Part shown: one piece after another, positions 1 through 10,931 of the stretch | Position numbering within the stretch: position 1 is the first letter of the stretch | How the letters are laid out: each line of letters opens with the position of its first letter | Assembly (NCBI RefSeq): GCF_025961475.1 | Contig: NZ_JAOQNS010000004.1 | Coordinates: 124,001-188,000, forward strand | Source: Rhodobium gokarnense | Lineage (GTDB): Bacteria; Pseudomonadota; Alphaproteobacteria; Rhizobiales; Rhodobiaceae | DNA length: 64,000 bases | Reading direction: 5' to 3' | Translations under genes and position numbers: made by a program | Notes under the pieces: model-generated | What the model was told of the DNA's origin: nothing | The model's database searches: none | Seen by the model: the letters and a program-made list of their open reading frames with translations, nothing else

Positions 1-62
1 ATGCGAACGATTTGCAAGTAAAATCCGCGTTAGAACCTGGTTTGCGGCACGCAATGGGGAAA

Positions 63-82
63 ACTGCCCGGCGACGGGCGGC
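63..82 (-). terminator. Weak hairpin after the EEP-family gene
   Basis: On the minus strand, just past the stop of the gene ending at position 83, GCCCG and CGGGC can pair around a four-base loop (67-80), followed by AGTTTTCC. The T-run is short, so this is only a possible terminator. The first 60 bases of the window hold nothing else I can support. Confidence 0.3.
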
Positions 83-1162
83 TCAGGTCTCCCAGTCGGT
101 GCCGATCGGCTCGCGGTCGCGGCTTTTCTCCGTCCGGATGATGTCCCGGGCTTCTTCGCGGTCGTCTTCGGACGGTTTTTCGGGCGGGTCGTTGCGGTCG
201 ACCGGCACCAGCGCGAAGCGGTAGTACATGGGGAAATGGTCGGAGCCGACGAAGGGCAGGCGGCGGATGTCGACCAGCTCGAATTCCCTTGAATGGAAGA
301 TGTGGTCGAGCGGCCAGCGCAGCAGCGGATAGCGCGCATCGAAGGAGTTGTAGGTACCTCGGCCCTGGCGCGGGTCGAGCAGGCGCGAGATGCGCAGGAA
401 GCGCCGCGTGGTGCGCGACCAGGCGACGTCGTTGAGGTCGCCGGTGACGATGGTGGGAAGGGTTTCCTTGCGCGCCATGCGGCCGGCAACAAGGATCTCC
501 GCGTCGCGCCCCATCGTGTCATTGGTCGGGATCGGCGGTTCCGGGTGGAGGGCGATCAGGCGCAGCGGCGCGCCGCCCCTTGTCTCGGCCTTGATCGAAA
601 TGCTCGGAACCTCATCGTTGAGGAGGTGCTGGACGCCGGCCTCGCGCAGCTTCAGCCGTGAGGCGACGATCATGCCGTAGCTGTTGTCCAGCGGGCATTC
701 GACGGTCTCGGCAAAGTCGTCGAGGACAGGGCGCAGGCCCTTGGCCCAGCCGGGATCGGTCTCCATGAAGACGGCGATGTCCGGCTTTTCCTCGGCGACC
801 ACCGCGCAAAGCTTGTCGTAGTCGCGGTTGCTCTGCTTGACGTTGGAGACCAGCAGGGAGAGGAAATCGGCAGTGCCGTCCGCGCCCTCGTAGCGGGCCG
901 TCTGGGTCGGCCAGACCGGCGTGAAGGGGATGACGTGGACGATCTGGATGGCGGCAGCGGCAAGGGCCGCGCCGATGATCACAATCGCCGCGGTGTCGAA
1001 GGGCAGAAGAGCCGCCGCCAGCACCAGCGTTGCCGCACTGAAGGCGAGGATCTGCAGGCGCGCGAAATCGAACATCCGCACGGCGCCATGCGGGATCGGC
1101 AGGAGCGGTATCAGGCTCGCCAGAAGGCAGAGCGCTGCGGCTATTCCCAGTCCCAGATGCAC
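83..1162 (-). CDS. Membrane-anchored endonuclease/exonuclease/phosphatase family protein
   Basis: About 359 residues. The N-terminus has two or three hydrophobic segments (roughly residues 1-85). A soluble EEP-fold domain follows, with the family's late catalytic motifs GDLND, LDHIF and GSDHFP. The domain resembles the C-terminal part of YafD/EndA-like membrane proteins, so it is probably a metal-dependent phosphodiesterase facing the periplasm, substrate unknown. I chose the GTG at 1162 because a GGGGGAG ribosome site lies just upstream and the hydrophobic region starts there; a TTG at 1219 would add 19 polar residues. The tail after the domain is charged and low in complexity. It is a single transcription unit with no functional link to its neighbours visible. 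Confidence 0.75.
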   Translation of the reverse strand: MHLGLGIAAALCLLASLIPLLPIPHGAVRMFDFARLQILAFSAATLVLAAALLPFDTAAIVIIGAALAAAAIQIVHVIPFTPVWPTQTARYEGADGTADFLSLLVSNVKQSNRDYDKLCAVVAEEKPDIAVFMETDPGWAKGLRPVLDDFAETVECPLDNSYGMIVASRLKLREAGVQHLLNDEVPSISIKAETRGGAPLRLIALHPEPPIPTNDTMGRDAEILVAGRMARKETLPTIVTGDLNDVAWSRTTRRFLRISRLLDPRQGRGTYNSFDARYPLLRWPLDHIFHSREFELVDIRRLPFVGSDHFPMYYRFALVPVDRNDPPEKPSEDDREEARDIIRTEKSRDREPIGTDWET

Positions 1163-1383
1163 GTGTCTCCCCCGGTGGTTGATGACGGTCGGCGGCAACG
1201 GGCGCCGGCAGGACGCCAAGCGTGCCGGCGCCGACTACGCCGATGTGACGGTGCCGGCATCGTTGCTCGACCAACGCGGGAGCCGGCGCCAACGTTCCCG
1301 GAAAACCTCAGCTTTGCGCCGGGAGATCGCCGTCCTCCCGCATTGCGTCTGCCAGGTTGGCAGCTACGGGCGCGCGCGACGGA

Positions 1384-1806
1384 TCAGCCGGCGCCGGCAA
1401 CGCGCTGTCTTCCGCCGCCATAGCGGGAAATCACCATCAGGGCGGCGAACAGGAAGGCAAGCACGGAGCCGCCGAACACGGCCATCGGGCCGAGGCCGTA
1501 GCCGACGGGCAGCGCAAAGGGGGTCGGCACGGTCACGCTGGTCGCCGGACCGGCCGCGAAATAGGCCGTCAGAGCGATGTTTACGGGCAGGATCACGAGG
1601 CTGGTGATGCCTTCGCCGAAGCCGCCGGCGACCATCATGATGAAGCCGGAAATGACGATCCATACGCTAAGCACCGGCAGGGCGGAAAAAAGCGAGGGCG
1701 AGGTGCCCACTCCGACGAAGATGCGGACCGAGTGGGCCGGGAAGATGATCCCCATCACCGCCACCCCGACGCCGACCAGTATTCCGATTTTGGCGATTTG
1801 TTTCAC
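1384..1806 (-). CDS. Small four-helix inner-membrane protein of unknown function
   Basis: About 140 residues, almost entirely hydrophobic, with four likely membrane-spanning segments and small-residue-rich helices (GILVGVGVAVMGIIF near the start, FLFAALMVISRY near the end). The GTG start at 1806 is preceded by GGGAGAG at a good distance; the longer reading to 1932 adds an arginine- and proline-rich stretch that looks untranslated. I do not recognise a family. It sits between the EEP gene and katG, on the same strand as both but separated by gaps of 160 bases or more, so no operon is implied. Confidence 0.6.
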   Translation of the reverse strand: MKQIAKIGILVGVGVAVMGIIFPAHSVRIFVGVGTSPSLFSALPVLSVWIVISGFIMMVAGGFGEGITSLVILPVNIALTAYFAAGPATSVTVPTPFALPVGYGLGPMAVFGGSVLAFLFAALMVISRYGGGRQRVAGAG

Positions 1807-1932
1807 AATTGGCTCTCCCGTTCGGGCTGCAACGGCGCCCCCGCGAGGAGGAGAATAGCCCGGCCGGGCGGTGCCGTGCCAGGCGGCGGATGGCCGCCCG
1901 GAAAAGGACGCACCCGGCGGGTGTTTTTTCAA

Positions 1933-1969
1933 GAAAAAAGCGGCGCTCCACTGCCCGTGAAACGCCGCC
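1933..1969 (-). terminator. Rho-independent terminator downstream of katG
   Basis: On the minus strand a GCGGCG...CGCCGC stem (1963-1968 with 1940-1945) is followed directly by TTTTTTC (1934-1939). It lies about 115 bases past the katG stop, where katG transcription would be expected to end. Confidence 0.6.
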
Positions 1970-2036
1970 GTCTTCCTGTGTCCGGAGAGAATTGCGAGAG
2001 GTGCCCGGACGCCTTTCCCCTTGGTCGCTCCCGCCG

Positions 2037-2066
2037 CCTCCGGGCGCAGCAGGCCGCGCCCGGAGG
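2037..2066. other. Perfect 11-bp stem-loop at the katG 3' end
   Basis: CCTCCGGGCGC (2037-2047) pairs perfectly with GCGCCCGGAGG (2056-2066) around an eight-base loop, 17 bases past the katG stop codon. There is no T-run, so it is more likely an mRNA 3'-end stabiliser acting with the terminator at 1933-1969. Confidence 0.5.
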
Positions 2067-2083
2067 TATTGGGGGTGCGCCGC

Positions 2084-4605
<2,522 letters not shown>

Positions 4606-5532
4606 ATGATCCATATGACCTTGAAGCAGCTTCGCTATTTTGACGCGCTGGCGCGCCATGGACACTTCAAACGGGCAGCGGAAGCGTGTGCCATTTCGCA
4701 GCCGGCGCTTTCCATGCAGATCAAGGAGCTGGAGGACAGCCTCGGGGCGGTGCTGTTCGAGCGCAACGCCCGCCAGGTGCGGCTGACGGCCTTCGGCGAG
4801 GAGGTGGCCGAGCGGGTCAACGGTATCTTGCGCTCGGTCGACGAGCTTGCCGACCTTGCCCGGGCCTCACGCGAGCGCTTGGTCGGCGGGCTCAGGATCG
4901 GCGTCATCCCGACGATCGCGCCCTATCTGCTGCCGACGCTGATCGGCAATCTCACAAGGCTCCACGAGGGGCTTCGGATCCATGTGCGCGAGACGACGAC
5001 CTCGCGCCTGGTGGCGGAACTGGCCGACGGGCGCATCGACACGGCGATCGTGGCGCTGCCGGTTTCCGAGCCGTCGCTGACGGAGGTGGCGCTGTTCTCA
5101 GAAGACTTCGTGCTGGTGCGGCCGGAGGCAGAGGCCGATGCGCCGATGCCCGGGCCGGAGACGCTGCGCGACATGCAGCTCCTGCTGCTGGAAGAGGGCC
5201 ATTGCTTCCGCGACCAGGCGCTCGCCTTCTGCAACATGCAGGCGGCACGTCCGCGCGAGGGGCTGGACGCCAGTTCGCTGTCGACGCTGGTGCAGATGGT
5301 CGGCGCCGGGATCGGCGTGACGCTCATTCCGGAAATGGCGGTCGCCGTCGAGACCCGCTCCGCGCCGGTCGCCATCGGCCATTTCGAGACCCCGTGCCCG
5401 TCACGGACCGTCGGCATGATCTGGCGCAAGACCAGCCCGCTCGCCGACCAGTTCCGGCAGATCGCCGAGGTCGTGCGGCAGTCGGGCGAGGGGCTTCAGG
5501 AGGCGGGCCGGCCGGCGGCGGCAACGGCGTGA
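4606..5532 (+). CDS. oxyR: LysR-family hydrogen peroxide sensor OxyR
   Basis: A 308-residue LysR-type regulator with an N-terminal winged helix-turn-helix (about 5-62, ISQPALSMQIKELE recognition helix) and a C-terminal effector domain. The redox pair is at Cys200 and Cys209 in the motif EEGHCFRDQALAFC, nearly the same positions and context as the Escherichia coli Cys199-Cys208 disulfide switch. This separates it from ordinary LysR proteins. A start at the second ATG (4615) is also possible, as neither has a strong ribosome site. Divergence from katG supports the assignment. Confidence 0.93.
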   Translation: MIHMTLKQLRYFDALARHGHFKRAAEACAISQPALSMQIKELEDSLGAVLFERNARQVRLTAFGEEVAERVNGILRSVDELADLARASRERLVGGLRIGVIPTIAPYLLPTLIGNLTRLHEGLRIHVRETTTSRLVAELADGRIDTAIVALPVSEPSLTEVALFSEDFVLVRPEAEADAPMPGPETLRDMQLLLLEEGHCFRDQALAFCNMQAARPREGLDASSLSTLVQMVGAGIGVTLIPEMAVAVETRSAPVAIGHFETPCPSRTVGMIWRKTSPLADQFRQIAEVVRQSGEGLQEAGRPAAATA

Positions 5533-5566
5533 TGCGCGACCGTCGCCGCCTTACACGAGCCGATGC

Positions 5567-7426
5567 TCAGTAAAGCATCGTGCTCATGGTGATGTCGTCC
5601 CAGACCTCCTTCACCGTCTGGTGCATGTCGCGGCTGCGCTCCGAATAGTGGGTGTGCAGCAGCTTGTGCGCCTTTTCCGAATTCGGCGCATCGAGGAAGT
5701 CGCGGTAGAGCGTCTTGACCTGCTCGTTGTTGTGGGACTGGCGCACCTTGCGGGTCCGGTCGACATTGTAGATCGTCTCGCGCCGGGCCATGGCGAGCGG
5801 CAGGTAGGCCTTCTTGGAGCGCAGCGAGCCGCCGCCGTCGACGCAGCCGCCGGGGCAGGCCATGACCTCGATGAAGTCGAAATCGGCATCGCCGCTGCGG
5901 ACCTTTTCAACCAGCGCCCGCGTGTCGCCGAGGCCATGGCACATGGCGACCTTGACGTCCCCGAAGGGCCCGCCGAGGTTTACGGTTGCTGTGCGCACGC
6001 CCTCAAAGCCGCGAAGCTGGGTCAGTTCGACGTCCTCCAGTTCCTTGCCGTTGACGACCGCGTAGATGGTGCGGACTGCGGCCTCCATGACGCCGCCGGT
6101 GGTGCCGAAGATGGCGCCGGCGCCGGTGAACTCGCTCATATAGGGGTTGTCGAACTCTGACGGCTCCAGGTCCTTCAGGTCGATGCCCTCACGGCGCAAC
6201 AGCCGGGCGAATTCGCGGGTGGTCAGTACCACGTCCGTCTCCGGCAGGCCGCCGTCCATATGGAGCTGCGGGCGCACCGCCTCGTCCTTCTTGGCGGTGC
6301 AGGGCATGATCGAGATGACCCGGATCTTCTCCCGCGGAACGCCAAGCTTTTCTGGCAGGTAGGTCTTGGCCAGGGTCGACAGCACCTGCTGCGGCGACTT
6401 GGTGGAGGACAGCAGCGGCAGGATGTCCGGATAGTGGATTTCCGCGAAGTTGATCCAGGCCGGGCAGCAGGAGGTGAAGGTCGGCTTGCGGCCGGCCTTC
6501 AGCCGTTCCAGCAGCTCGATGCCTTCCTCCATGATGACGACGTCGGCGGCGAAGTTGGTGTCGAGCACGACGTCGACGCCGATCTTGCGGCAGGCGGCGA
6601 TGACATGACCTTGCACATTGGTGCCGGGGGGCATGCCGAACTCCTCGCCGAAGGCGACGCGCACGGCGGGGGCGAACTGGATAACTGTGGTGAGTTCCGG
6701 ATCGCAGATATAGTCGAGCGCCCGGTCGGTCTCGTCGCGCTCGCCGAGCGCCCCGGTCGGGCAGACCAGCACGCACTGGCCGCAGGAAATGCAGGTGGAG
6801 TTCACCTGCTCGAAGCCGTGGCGGAGGCTGACCAGCCGGTTGACGCCGGTGCCGGACATGACGAGGGCATCGACCTCCTGGAAGTAGCGGCAGACGGCGA
6901 CGCAGCGCTGGCAGCGCACGCAGCGGCGCATGTCGCGGATCAGGGCCGGGGACGATTCGTCGACCTCGCGCGCCTCGGTGCGCTGGCGGTCGAAGAAGCG
7001 GTTCTCCTTCAGGCCGACAAACTGGGCGAGGTCCTGCAATTCGCAGTCGCCGTGGCGGGTGCAGGTGGCGCAGTCCTGCAGGTGGTCGGCCATCAGCAGT
7101 TCGACCTGGAGCTTCTGCATGGCGCGCACCTTGGGGGTGCGGGTCTGGACCACCATGCCTTCGCCGACCGGCGTGTTGCAGGAGGTGACGAACTGCTCCA
7201 TTTCCCGACCGGCCTGGACGATTTCCACGATGCAGACCCGGCAAGTGCCGGGCGTGTGGTCGATGTCGTCGAGCTCGCACAGCGTCGGGATGTAGATGTC
7301 GTGGCGGCGCGCGCAGTGCAGGATGGTCTCGTTGGGAAAGGCGGTGCAGGCCTTGCCGTTGATGGTCAGCGAGACGGTCGCCTCGGCCGGGTCGCGCCCG
7401 ATCACCTCGTTGTCGATGGTCCACAT
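5567..7426 (-). CDS. [FeFe]-hydrogenase catalytic subunit, likely glutamate-synthase-linked type
   Basis: 619 residues. Domains in order: [2Fe-2S] (Cys50, 62, 65, 83), His/Cys [4Fe-4S] (His115, Cys119, 122, 128), two ferredoxin clusters (Cys169-179 and Cys212-222), H-domain (about 245-535), and a fused small-subunit tail with the IYNVDRTRKVRQSH and AHKLLHTHY signatures. All three H-cluster motifs are intact: TSCCPAW (318-324), MPCTAK (374-379) and EVMACPGGCVDGGG (520-533). These give the four cysteines that hold the H-cluster (321, 376, 524, 528) and the proton-path Cys320. NuoG-like proteins lack these motifs. The start is three bases after the upstream stop, so the two genes are translationally coupled. 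No HydE, HydF or HydG maturase is in the window. The GltD-like partner matches what is known of group A2 [FeFe]-hydrogenases. Confidence 0.88.
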   Translation of the reverse strand: MWTIDNEVIGRDPAEATVSLTINGKACTAFPNETILHCARRHDIYIPTLCELDDIDHTPGTCRVCIVEIVQAGREMEQFVTSCNTPVGEGMVVQTRTPKVRAMQKLQVELLMADHLQDCATCTRHGDCELQDLAQFVGLKENRFFDRQRTEAREVDESSPALIRDMRRCVRCQRCVAVCRYFQEVDALVMSGTGVNRLVSLRHGFEQVNSTCISCGQCVLVCPTGALGERDETDRALDYICDPELTTVIQFAPAVRVAFGEEFGMPPGTNVQGHVIAACRKIGVDVVLDTNFAADVVIMEEGIELLERLKAGRKPTFTSCCPAWINFAEIHYPDILPLLSSTKSPQQVLSTLAKTYLPEKLGVPREKIRVISIMPCTAKKDEAVRPQLHMDGGLPETDVVLTTREFARLLRREGIDLKDLEPSEFDNPYMSEFTGAGAIFGTTGGVMEAAVRTIYAVVNGKELEDVELTQLRGFEGVRTATVNLGGPFGDVKVAMCHGLGDTRALVEKVRSGDADFDFIEVMACPGGCVDGGGSLRSKKAYLPLAMARRETIYNVDRTRKVRQSHNNEQVKTLYRDFLDAPNSEKAHKLLHTHYSERSRDMHQTVKEVWDDITMSTMLY

Positions 7427-7429
7427 GGC

Positions 7430-9427
7430 TCAGGTCGCCCCTTCCGGAATGGAATGCTGGGTGATGACGGAATAGACCCGGTAGCAGCGCATGCAGCGCT
7501 GGGCCTCGGCATAGGCCTCGCGGTTGGAGATGGTCTGCTCGACCTCGCCGAACATGTGCTTGCGCAGCTCCGGATCGAGGGCCGGATTGTGCACCCGGTA
7601 GGCGGCGCGCACCGGGGTCTCGACCACGTCGTTGGCGAGGATCTTGTTGTCCTCCAGGAGCTGGCGCATGCGGGTGCGCTTGAAGAAGCGGATGGTGCCG
7701 AGCTGGATCCAGTCATTGATGTTGCGGGCCGCCTGAAGGCCGGCGGACATGGCGTAGATCAGGGTCGAGGGGCCGGTGACGCAGTCGCCGCCGGCAAAGA
7801 CGCCGGGCCGCGAGGTCAAGAGCGCATCGTCGGTCTCCACGCATTTCCAGCGGTTGAAGGCGATGCCGTCGCTCTCGACCATGGCCTCGTCCTCGACCTG
7901 CTGGCCAATGGCGGCGACGATGGTGTCGCAGGGGATGGTGTATTCGGTGCCAGGGATCGGGCGCACCTTGCGCCGGCCCGAGTCGTCCGGCTCGGTCTGT
8001 TCCATCTTGACCAGTTCGACGCCGACCACCTTGCCGTCCTCGGTCAGGATGCGGGTCGGATTGGTCAGGGTGTGGAGATGGATGCCCTCGTGGTCGGCGG
8101 CGACGATCTCCTCGTCGTCGGCGGGCATGTCCCCGCGCGTCCGGCGATAGACCACGTGGACGTTGTCGGCGCCGAGGCGGACGGCCGAGCGCACGCAGTC
8201 CATGGCGACGTTGCCGGCGCCGACGACGACCACCTCGCCGGAGAGGTCGAGGTTGCGGACGCCGGCGACATGGTCGTGGACCTTCAGGAGGAAATCGATG
8301 CCGCGGTGATAGCCGTCGCGGGCATGCTCCTCTCCCTCGACGCCGAGGGCGGTGCCGGCCTGGCAGCCGAGGCCGAGGAAGACGGCCTTGTAGCCGCGGG
8401 CAAAGAGGTCTTCGACGGTGAAGTCGCGGCCGAGCTGCTGGCCGAACAGGAAGCGGCCGCCGAGCGCTGCGATGATGTCGGTCTCCATCGCCAGCGTGTC
8501 CTTCGGCAGGCGATAGCTCGGGATGCCGATCTGGGCCATGCCGCCGGCCTGCTCGTGCTTTTCGAAGAGGTCGACATGATAGCCCTGGAGGAGCAGGTGG
8601 TAGGCGCAGGAAATGCCGGCCGGGCCGGCGCCGACGACGGCCACCCGCATGCCGTCGGCGAGCGGCTTCCTGATCATGTCGCGGGTGAATTTCAGCGCGT
8701 TCGGGCCCTTCTGCTGGTCGGCGACGTAGCGCTTCAGGGTCTTGATGCCGACGGCCTCGTCGACGAATTTGCGCCGGCAGGCCTCCTCGCAATAGCGCAC
8801 GCAGACGCGCCCGCAGGTGGCGGCCATCGGGTACTTCTGCAACAGGACGCCGAGGGAGTTCTCCGGCTTGCCGTCGCGGATGTAGTCGATGTAGCGCGGC
8901 ACGTTGATCTTCGACGGGCACGCCTCGATGCAGGGCGCGGTCATATAGGCCATGCCGTGCTGGGCGCGGATCGGGCGCTTGGCGGCCACTTCCTTTTCGA
9001 TGCGGTCGCGGAAGTTGCGGATGACGTCGAGCAGCGCGACCGAGCAGGTCTTGCCGAGGCCGCAGAGCGAGGTCTCGGTCATCTGCTCGCCGAGAATCTC
9101 GATCTCGTCGAAGTCGAGCGGGGAATCGATGCCGCGGCGCATGGCATCGAGCGCGTCGCGCACCAGCATCGTGCCCATCCGGCACGGGGTGCAGGCGCCG
9201 CAGGATTCCTCCGCCGCCTTGTTCATGTAGTGGAACAGCGCATCAACGAGGCTGACGGTCTCGTCGAAGACGAAGAAGCCGCGGTCGCCGAAAAAGGCGC
9301 GGATGGGGTTACCATCGTCGAACTCGTCGAAATTCTTCAATGCGGAAATGGAGGGTTGCGCGTCGATGGCCATGTTGCGGGCGTCGTGAACGACGCCGTC
9401 CCATACGCCAAATGCGACCTGTGCCAT
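7430..9427 (-). CDS. NuoF C-terminal / glutamate-synthase-small-subunit-like fusion flavoprotein
   Basis: About 665 residues. It begins with the last part of a NuoF/HydB-type subunit, the N3 [4Fe-4S] binding motif ESCGACTPCR (Cys76, 79, 82) with Cys122, but lacks the NADH- and FMN-binding part. A GltD-like module follows, with a four-cysteine iron-sulphur region (CIEACPSKINVP onward), an FAD-binding GAGPAG motif and an NAD(P)-binding GAGNVAMD motif, ending in a cysteine-containing tail. It probably passes electrons between NAD(P)H and the hydrogenase encoded just downstream. The ATG at 9427 has a GAGGTC site upstream; the track to 9595 would add 56 unlike residues. Direction of electron flow cannot be read from sequence. 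Confidence 0.85.
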   Translation of the reverse strand: MAQVAFGVWDGVVHDARNMAIDAQPSISALKNFDEFDDGNPIRAFFGDRGFFVFDETVSLVDALFHYMNKAAEESCGACTPCRMGTMLVRDALDAMRRGIDSPLDFDEIEILGEQMTETSLCGLGKTCSVALLDVIRNFRDRIEKEVAAKRPIRAQHGMAYMTAPCIEACPSKINVPRYIDYIRDGKPENSLGVLLQKYPMAATCGRVCVRYCEEACRRKFVDEAVGIKTLKRYVADQQKGPNALKFTRDMIRKPLADGMRVAVVGAGPAGISCAYHLLLQGYHVDLFEKHEQAGGMAQIGIPSYRLPKDTLAMETDIIAALGGRFLFGQQLGRDFTVEDLFARGYKAVFLGLGCQAGTALGVEGEEHARDGYHRGIDFLLKVHDHVAGVRNLDLSGEVVVVGAGNVAMDCVRSAVRLGADNVHVVYRRTRGDMPADDEEIVAADHEGIHLHTLTNPTRILTEDGKVVGVELVKMEQTEPDDSGRRKVRPIPGTEYTIPCDTIVAAIGQQVEDEAMVESDGIAFNRWKCVETDDALLTSRPGVFAGGDCVTGPSTLIYAMSAGLQAARNINDWIQLGTIRFFKRTRMRQLLEDNKILANDVVETPVRAAYRVHNPALDPELRKHMFGEVEQTISNREAYAEAQRCMRCYRVYSVITQHSIPEGAT

Positions 9428-9460
9428 GGTGACCTCGATCCAGCAGGGTGACCTCGATCC
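9428..9460 (-). repeat. Tandemly duplicated ribosome-binding region
   Basis: The 14-base unit GGATCGAGGTCACC occurs twice on the minus strand with a 19-base period (9447-9460 and 9428-9441); the second copy abuts the ATG of the flavoprotein gene. The duplication repeats the Shine-Dalgarno-like GAGG. It looks like a small tandem duplication. Confidence 0.55.
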
Positions 9461-9615
9461 GAAGCGCGCCGCATCTTCAGGGGCGGTGACCATGCGCCGG
9501 CATGTCACCAAGGCCGAAGTGCCCGCGAGCCTTCGTTCCGAGAGGGGCGATTCCGCGGCTGGAGGAACACCGCTCATCGCGCCCGAAACCATCACATAAG
9601 ATGCCTTGCATAGCT

Positions 9616-9629
9616 TTGTGTTAGATCAA
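9616..9629 (-). promoter_or_regulatory. FNR/FixK-like anaerobic box upstream of the hydrogenase operon
   Basis: Read on the minus strand the site is TTGATCTAACACAA. One half matches the TTGAT-N4-ATCAA consensus fully and the other matches 3 of 5. A TATGTG -10-like element lies at 9593-9598, roughly where a class II FNR-activated promoter would have it. The site is about 190 bases before the flavoprotein start. The remaining intergenic DNA (9428-9913) holds no convincing gene; it also contains the promoter side of the divergent ABC operon, where CTTGCA and TGCAAG half-sites occur near 9780 and 9813. Confidence 0.45.
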
Positions 9630-9913
9630 TCCCTTATGTCGCAGCCGGGGACGTCCGAAGCGGCCTGCAACCATTGCCGACGGGCCTGGAACGCGCGGGT
9701 TTTCGACGAAAAGCGGCGCTGCCGGAACGCCTTTTTCCGGCCGTTTCGACGGGTGGCGGGCGTCGCCATGTCGCGCCCCCTTGCATCGTCTGCAAATCGT
9801 TGTCAGACCAGTGCAAGCCCAAGTCTTTCGATTGCCCGTCGGCACGTGCCGCACCGCTTGTTCCCGGCTTTCCCGCCGGGACCCTTGCATGCCGGAAAAA
9901 GGAGCCTCAGCCC

Positions 9914-10927
9914 ATGTCCTTTTACCCGTCCGCCGGCATCGACCGGCGCCAGGTCCTTCGCGGTCTCGGCCTCGCCGGCCTTGCCGCCCTCAACCCCTCG
10001 CTTGCCCTTGCCAAGGCGCCGGCGCTTGCCGAGCCGCTGACGCTGTGGGGCATTCCGGCGTCTCCGTCCGCCGTGTTCGCGCGGGCGGTTGCGTCGGGCG
10101 CGATCGAGGCGGCGGCGCCCGGCACCAAATTCGATGTCTGGAAGAGCACCGACCAGATGCGGGCCGGGATCGCCACCGGCGCCTTCAAGATGTTCGCCAC
10201 CTCGACCTATGCCGCGGCCAATTTCCACAATCGCGGGGCGGGGACGGTGATGGTCAATGTGGTGACCTGGGGGCTTCTTTACGTGATGGCCCGGGACGAG
10301 AGCATCGCGACGATCGAGGACCTCGCCGGCAAGCACGTGCTGCTGTCGAACAAGAACGAGGCGCCGGACCTCCTGTTCCGGCTGGTGCTCGGCTGGGCCG
10401 GGCTCGATCCGGACAAGGACGTGACGCTCGACTATGTGGGCTCGCCCGGCGAGGCGGTGCCGCTGTTCCTGGCCGGGCGCGGCGACGTCGCCCTCCTGCA
10501 TGAGCCGGCGGCGACGGCGGCCCTGATGCGGGCGGCGAAGGCCAACGTGCCGATCCGCCGGGCGATCGACATCACCGAGGCCTATGGCAAGCACACCGGC
10601 CGCGGCCCAAAAATCCCGCAGGTGGGGCTCGCCGTCAGCGAGGATTTTCTTGAGGCCCATCCGGAGGTCGTCGCGGCCGTCCATGCGGCGACCGTCGATG
10701 CCGGCACATGGGTGCTCGAGCATCAGCAGGAGGCCGGAAAGCTGACGGCAAAGACGCTGACCTTGCCGGCGCCGCTGATCGCCAAGTCGCTGCCCTTTAT
10801 CCGGCTAAGTGTCGCCTCGGCGAAAGACGCACGCGAGGACATTGAGCTCTATTTCGACAATCTCATGAGCCTCAATCCGGCGATCGTCGGCGGGAAGAAG
10901 CCGGACGATTCGTTTTACTGGGGCTGA
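9914..10927 (+). CDS. NitT/TauT-type ABC transporter substrate-binding protein
   Basis: About 337 residues. The N-terminus carries a twin-arginine-like export signal (DRRQVLRGLGLAG) and a likely cleavage after a LALA motif near residue 37. The mature part has the NMT1/SsuA-like pattern of periplasmic proteins that feed SsuC/TauC-type permeases. The substrate is not evident: nitrate, sulphonates, and thiamine or pyrimidine precursors are all handled by this family. The ATG at 9914 follows a GGAGCC site. It is the first gene of a three-gene operon, four bases before the permease start. Confidence 0.75.
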   Translation: MSFYPSAGIDRRQVLRGLGLAGLAALNPSLALAKAPALAEPLTLWGIPASPSAVFARAVASGAIEAAAPGTKFDVWKSTDQMRAGIATGAFKMFATSTYAAANFHNRGAGTVMVNVVTWGLLYVMARDESIATIEDLAGKHVLLSNKNEAPDLLFRLVLGWAGLDPDKDVTLDYVGSPGEAVPLFLAGRGDVALLHEPAATAALMRAAKANVPIRRAIDITEAYGKHTGRGPKIPQVGLAVSEDFLEAHPEVVAAVHAATVDAGTWVLEHQQEAGKLTAKTLTLPAPLIAKSLPFIRLSVASAKDAREDIELYFDNLMSLNPAIVGGKKPDDSFYWG

Positions 10928-10931
10928 CGCG

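Noticed and set aside
1910-1930. CACCC-GGC-GGGTG followed by TTTTTT on the plus strand
   Set aside because: It looks like a terminator, but no plus-strand gene lies upstream, so I could not tie it to any transcript.
5567-7426. Annotation as NADH dehydrogenase subunit G or formate dehydrogenase
   Set aside because: H-cluster motifs and the hydrogenase small-subunit tail are all present, and no molybdopterin domain is seen.
6260-9451. A 1063-codon open frame on the plus strand
   Set aside because: It is antisense to the hydrogenase and flavoprotein genes and rich in low-complexity Ala/Gly/Val/Asp; it is a GC-rich shadow with no motifs.
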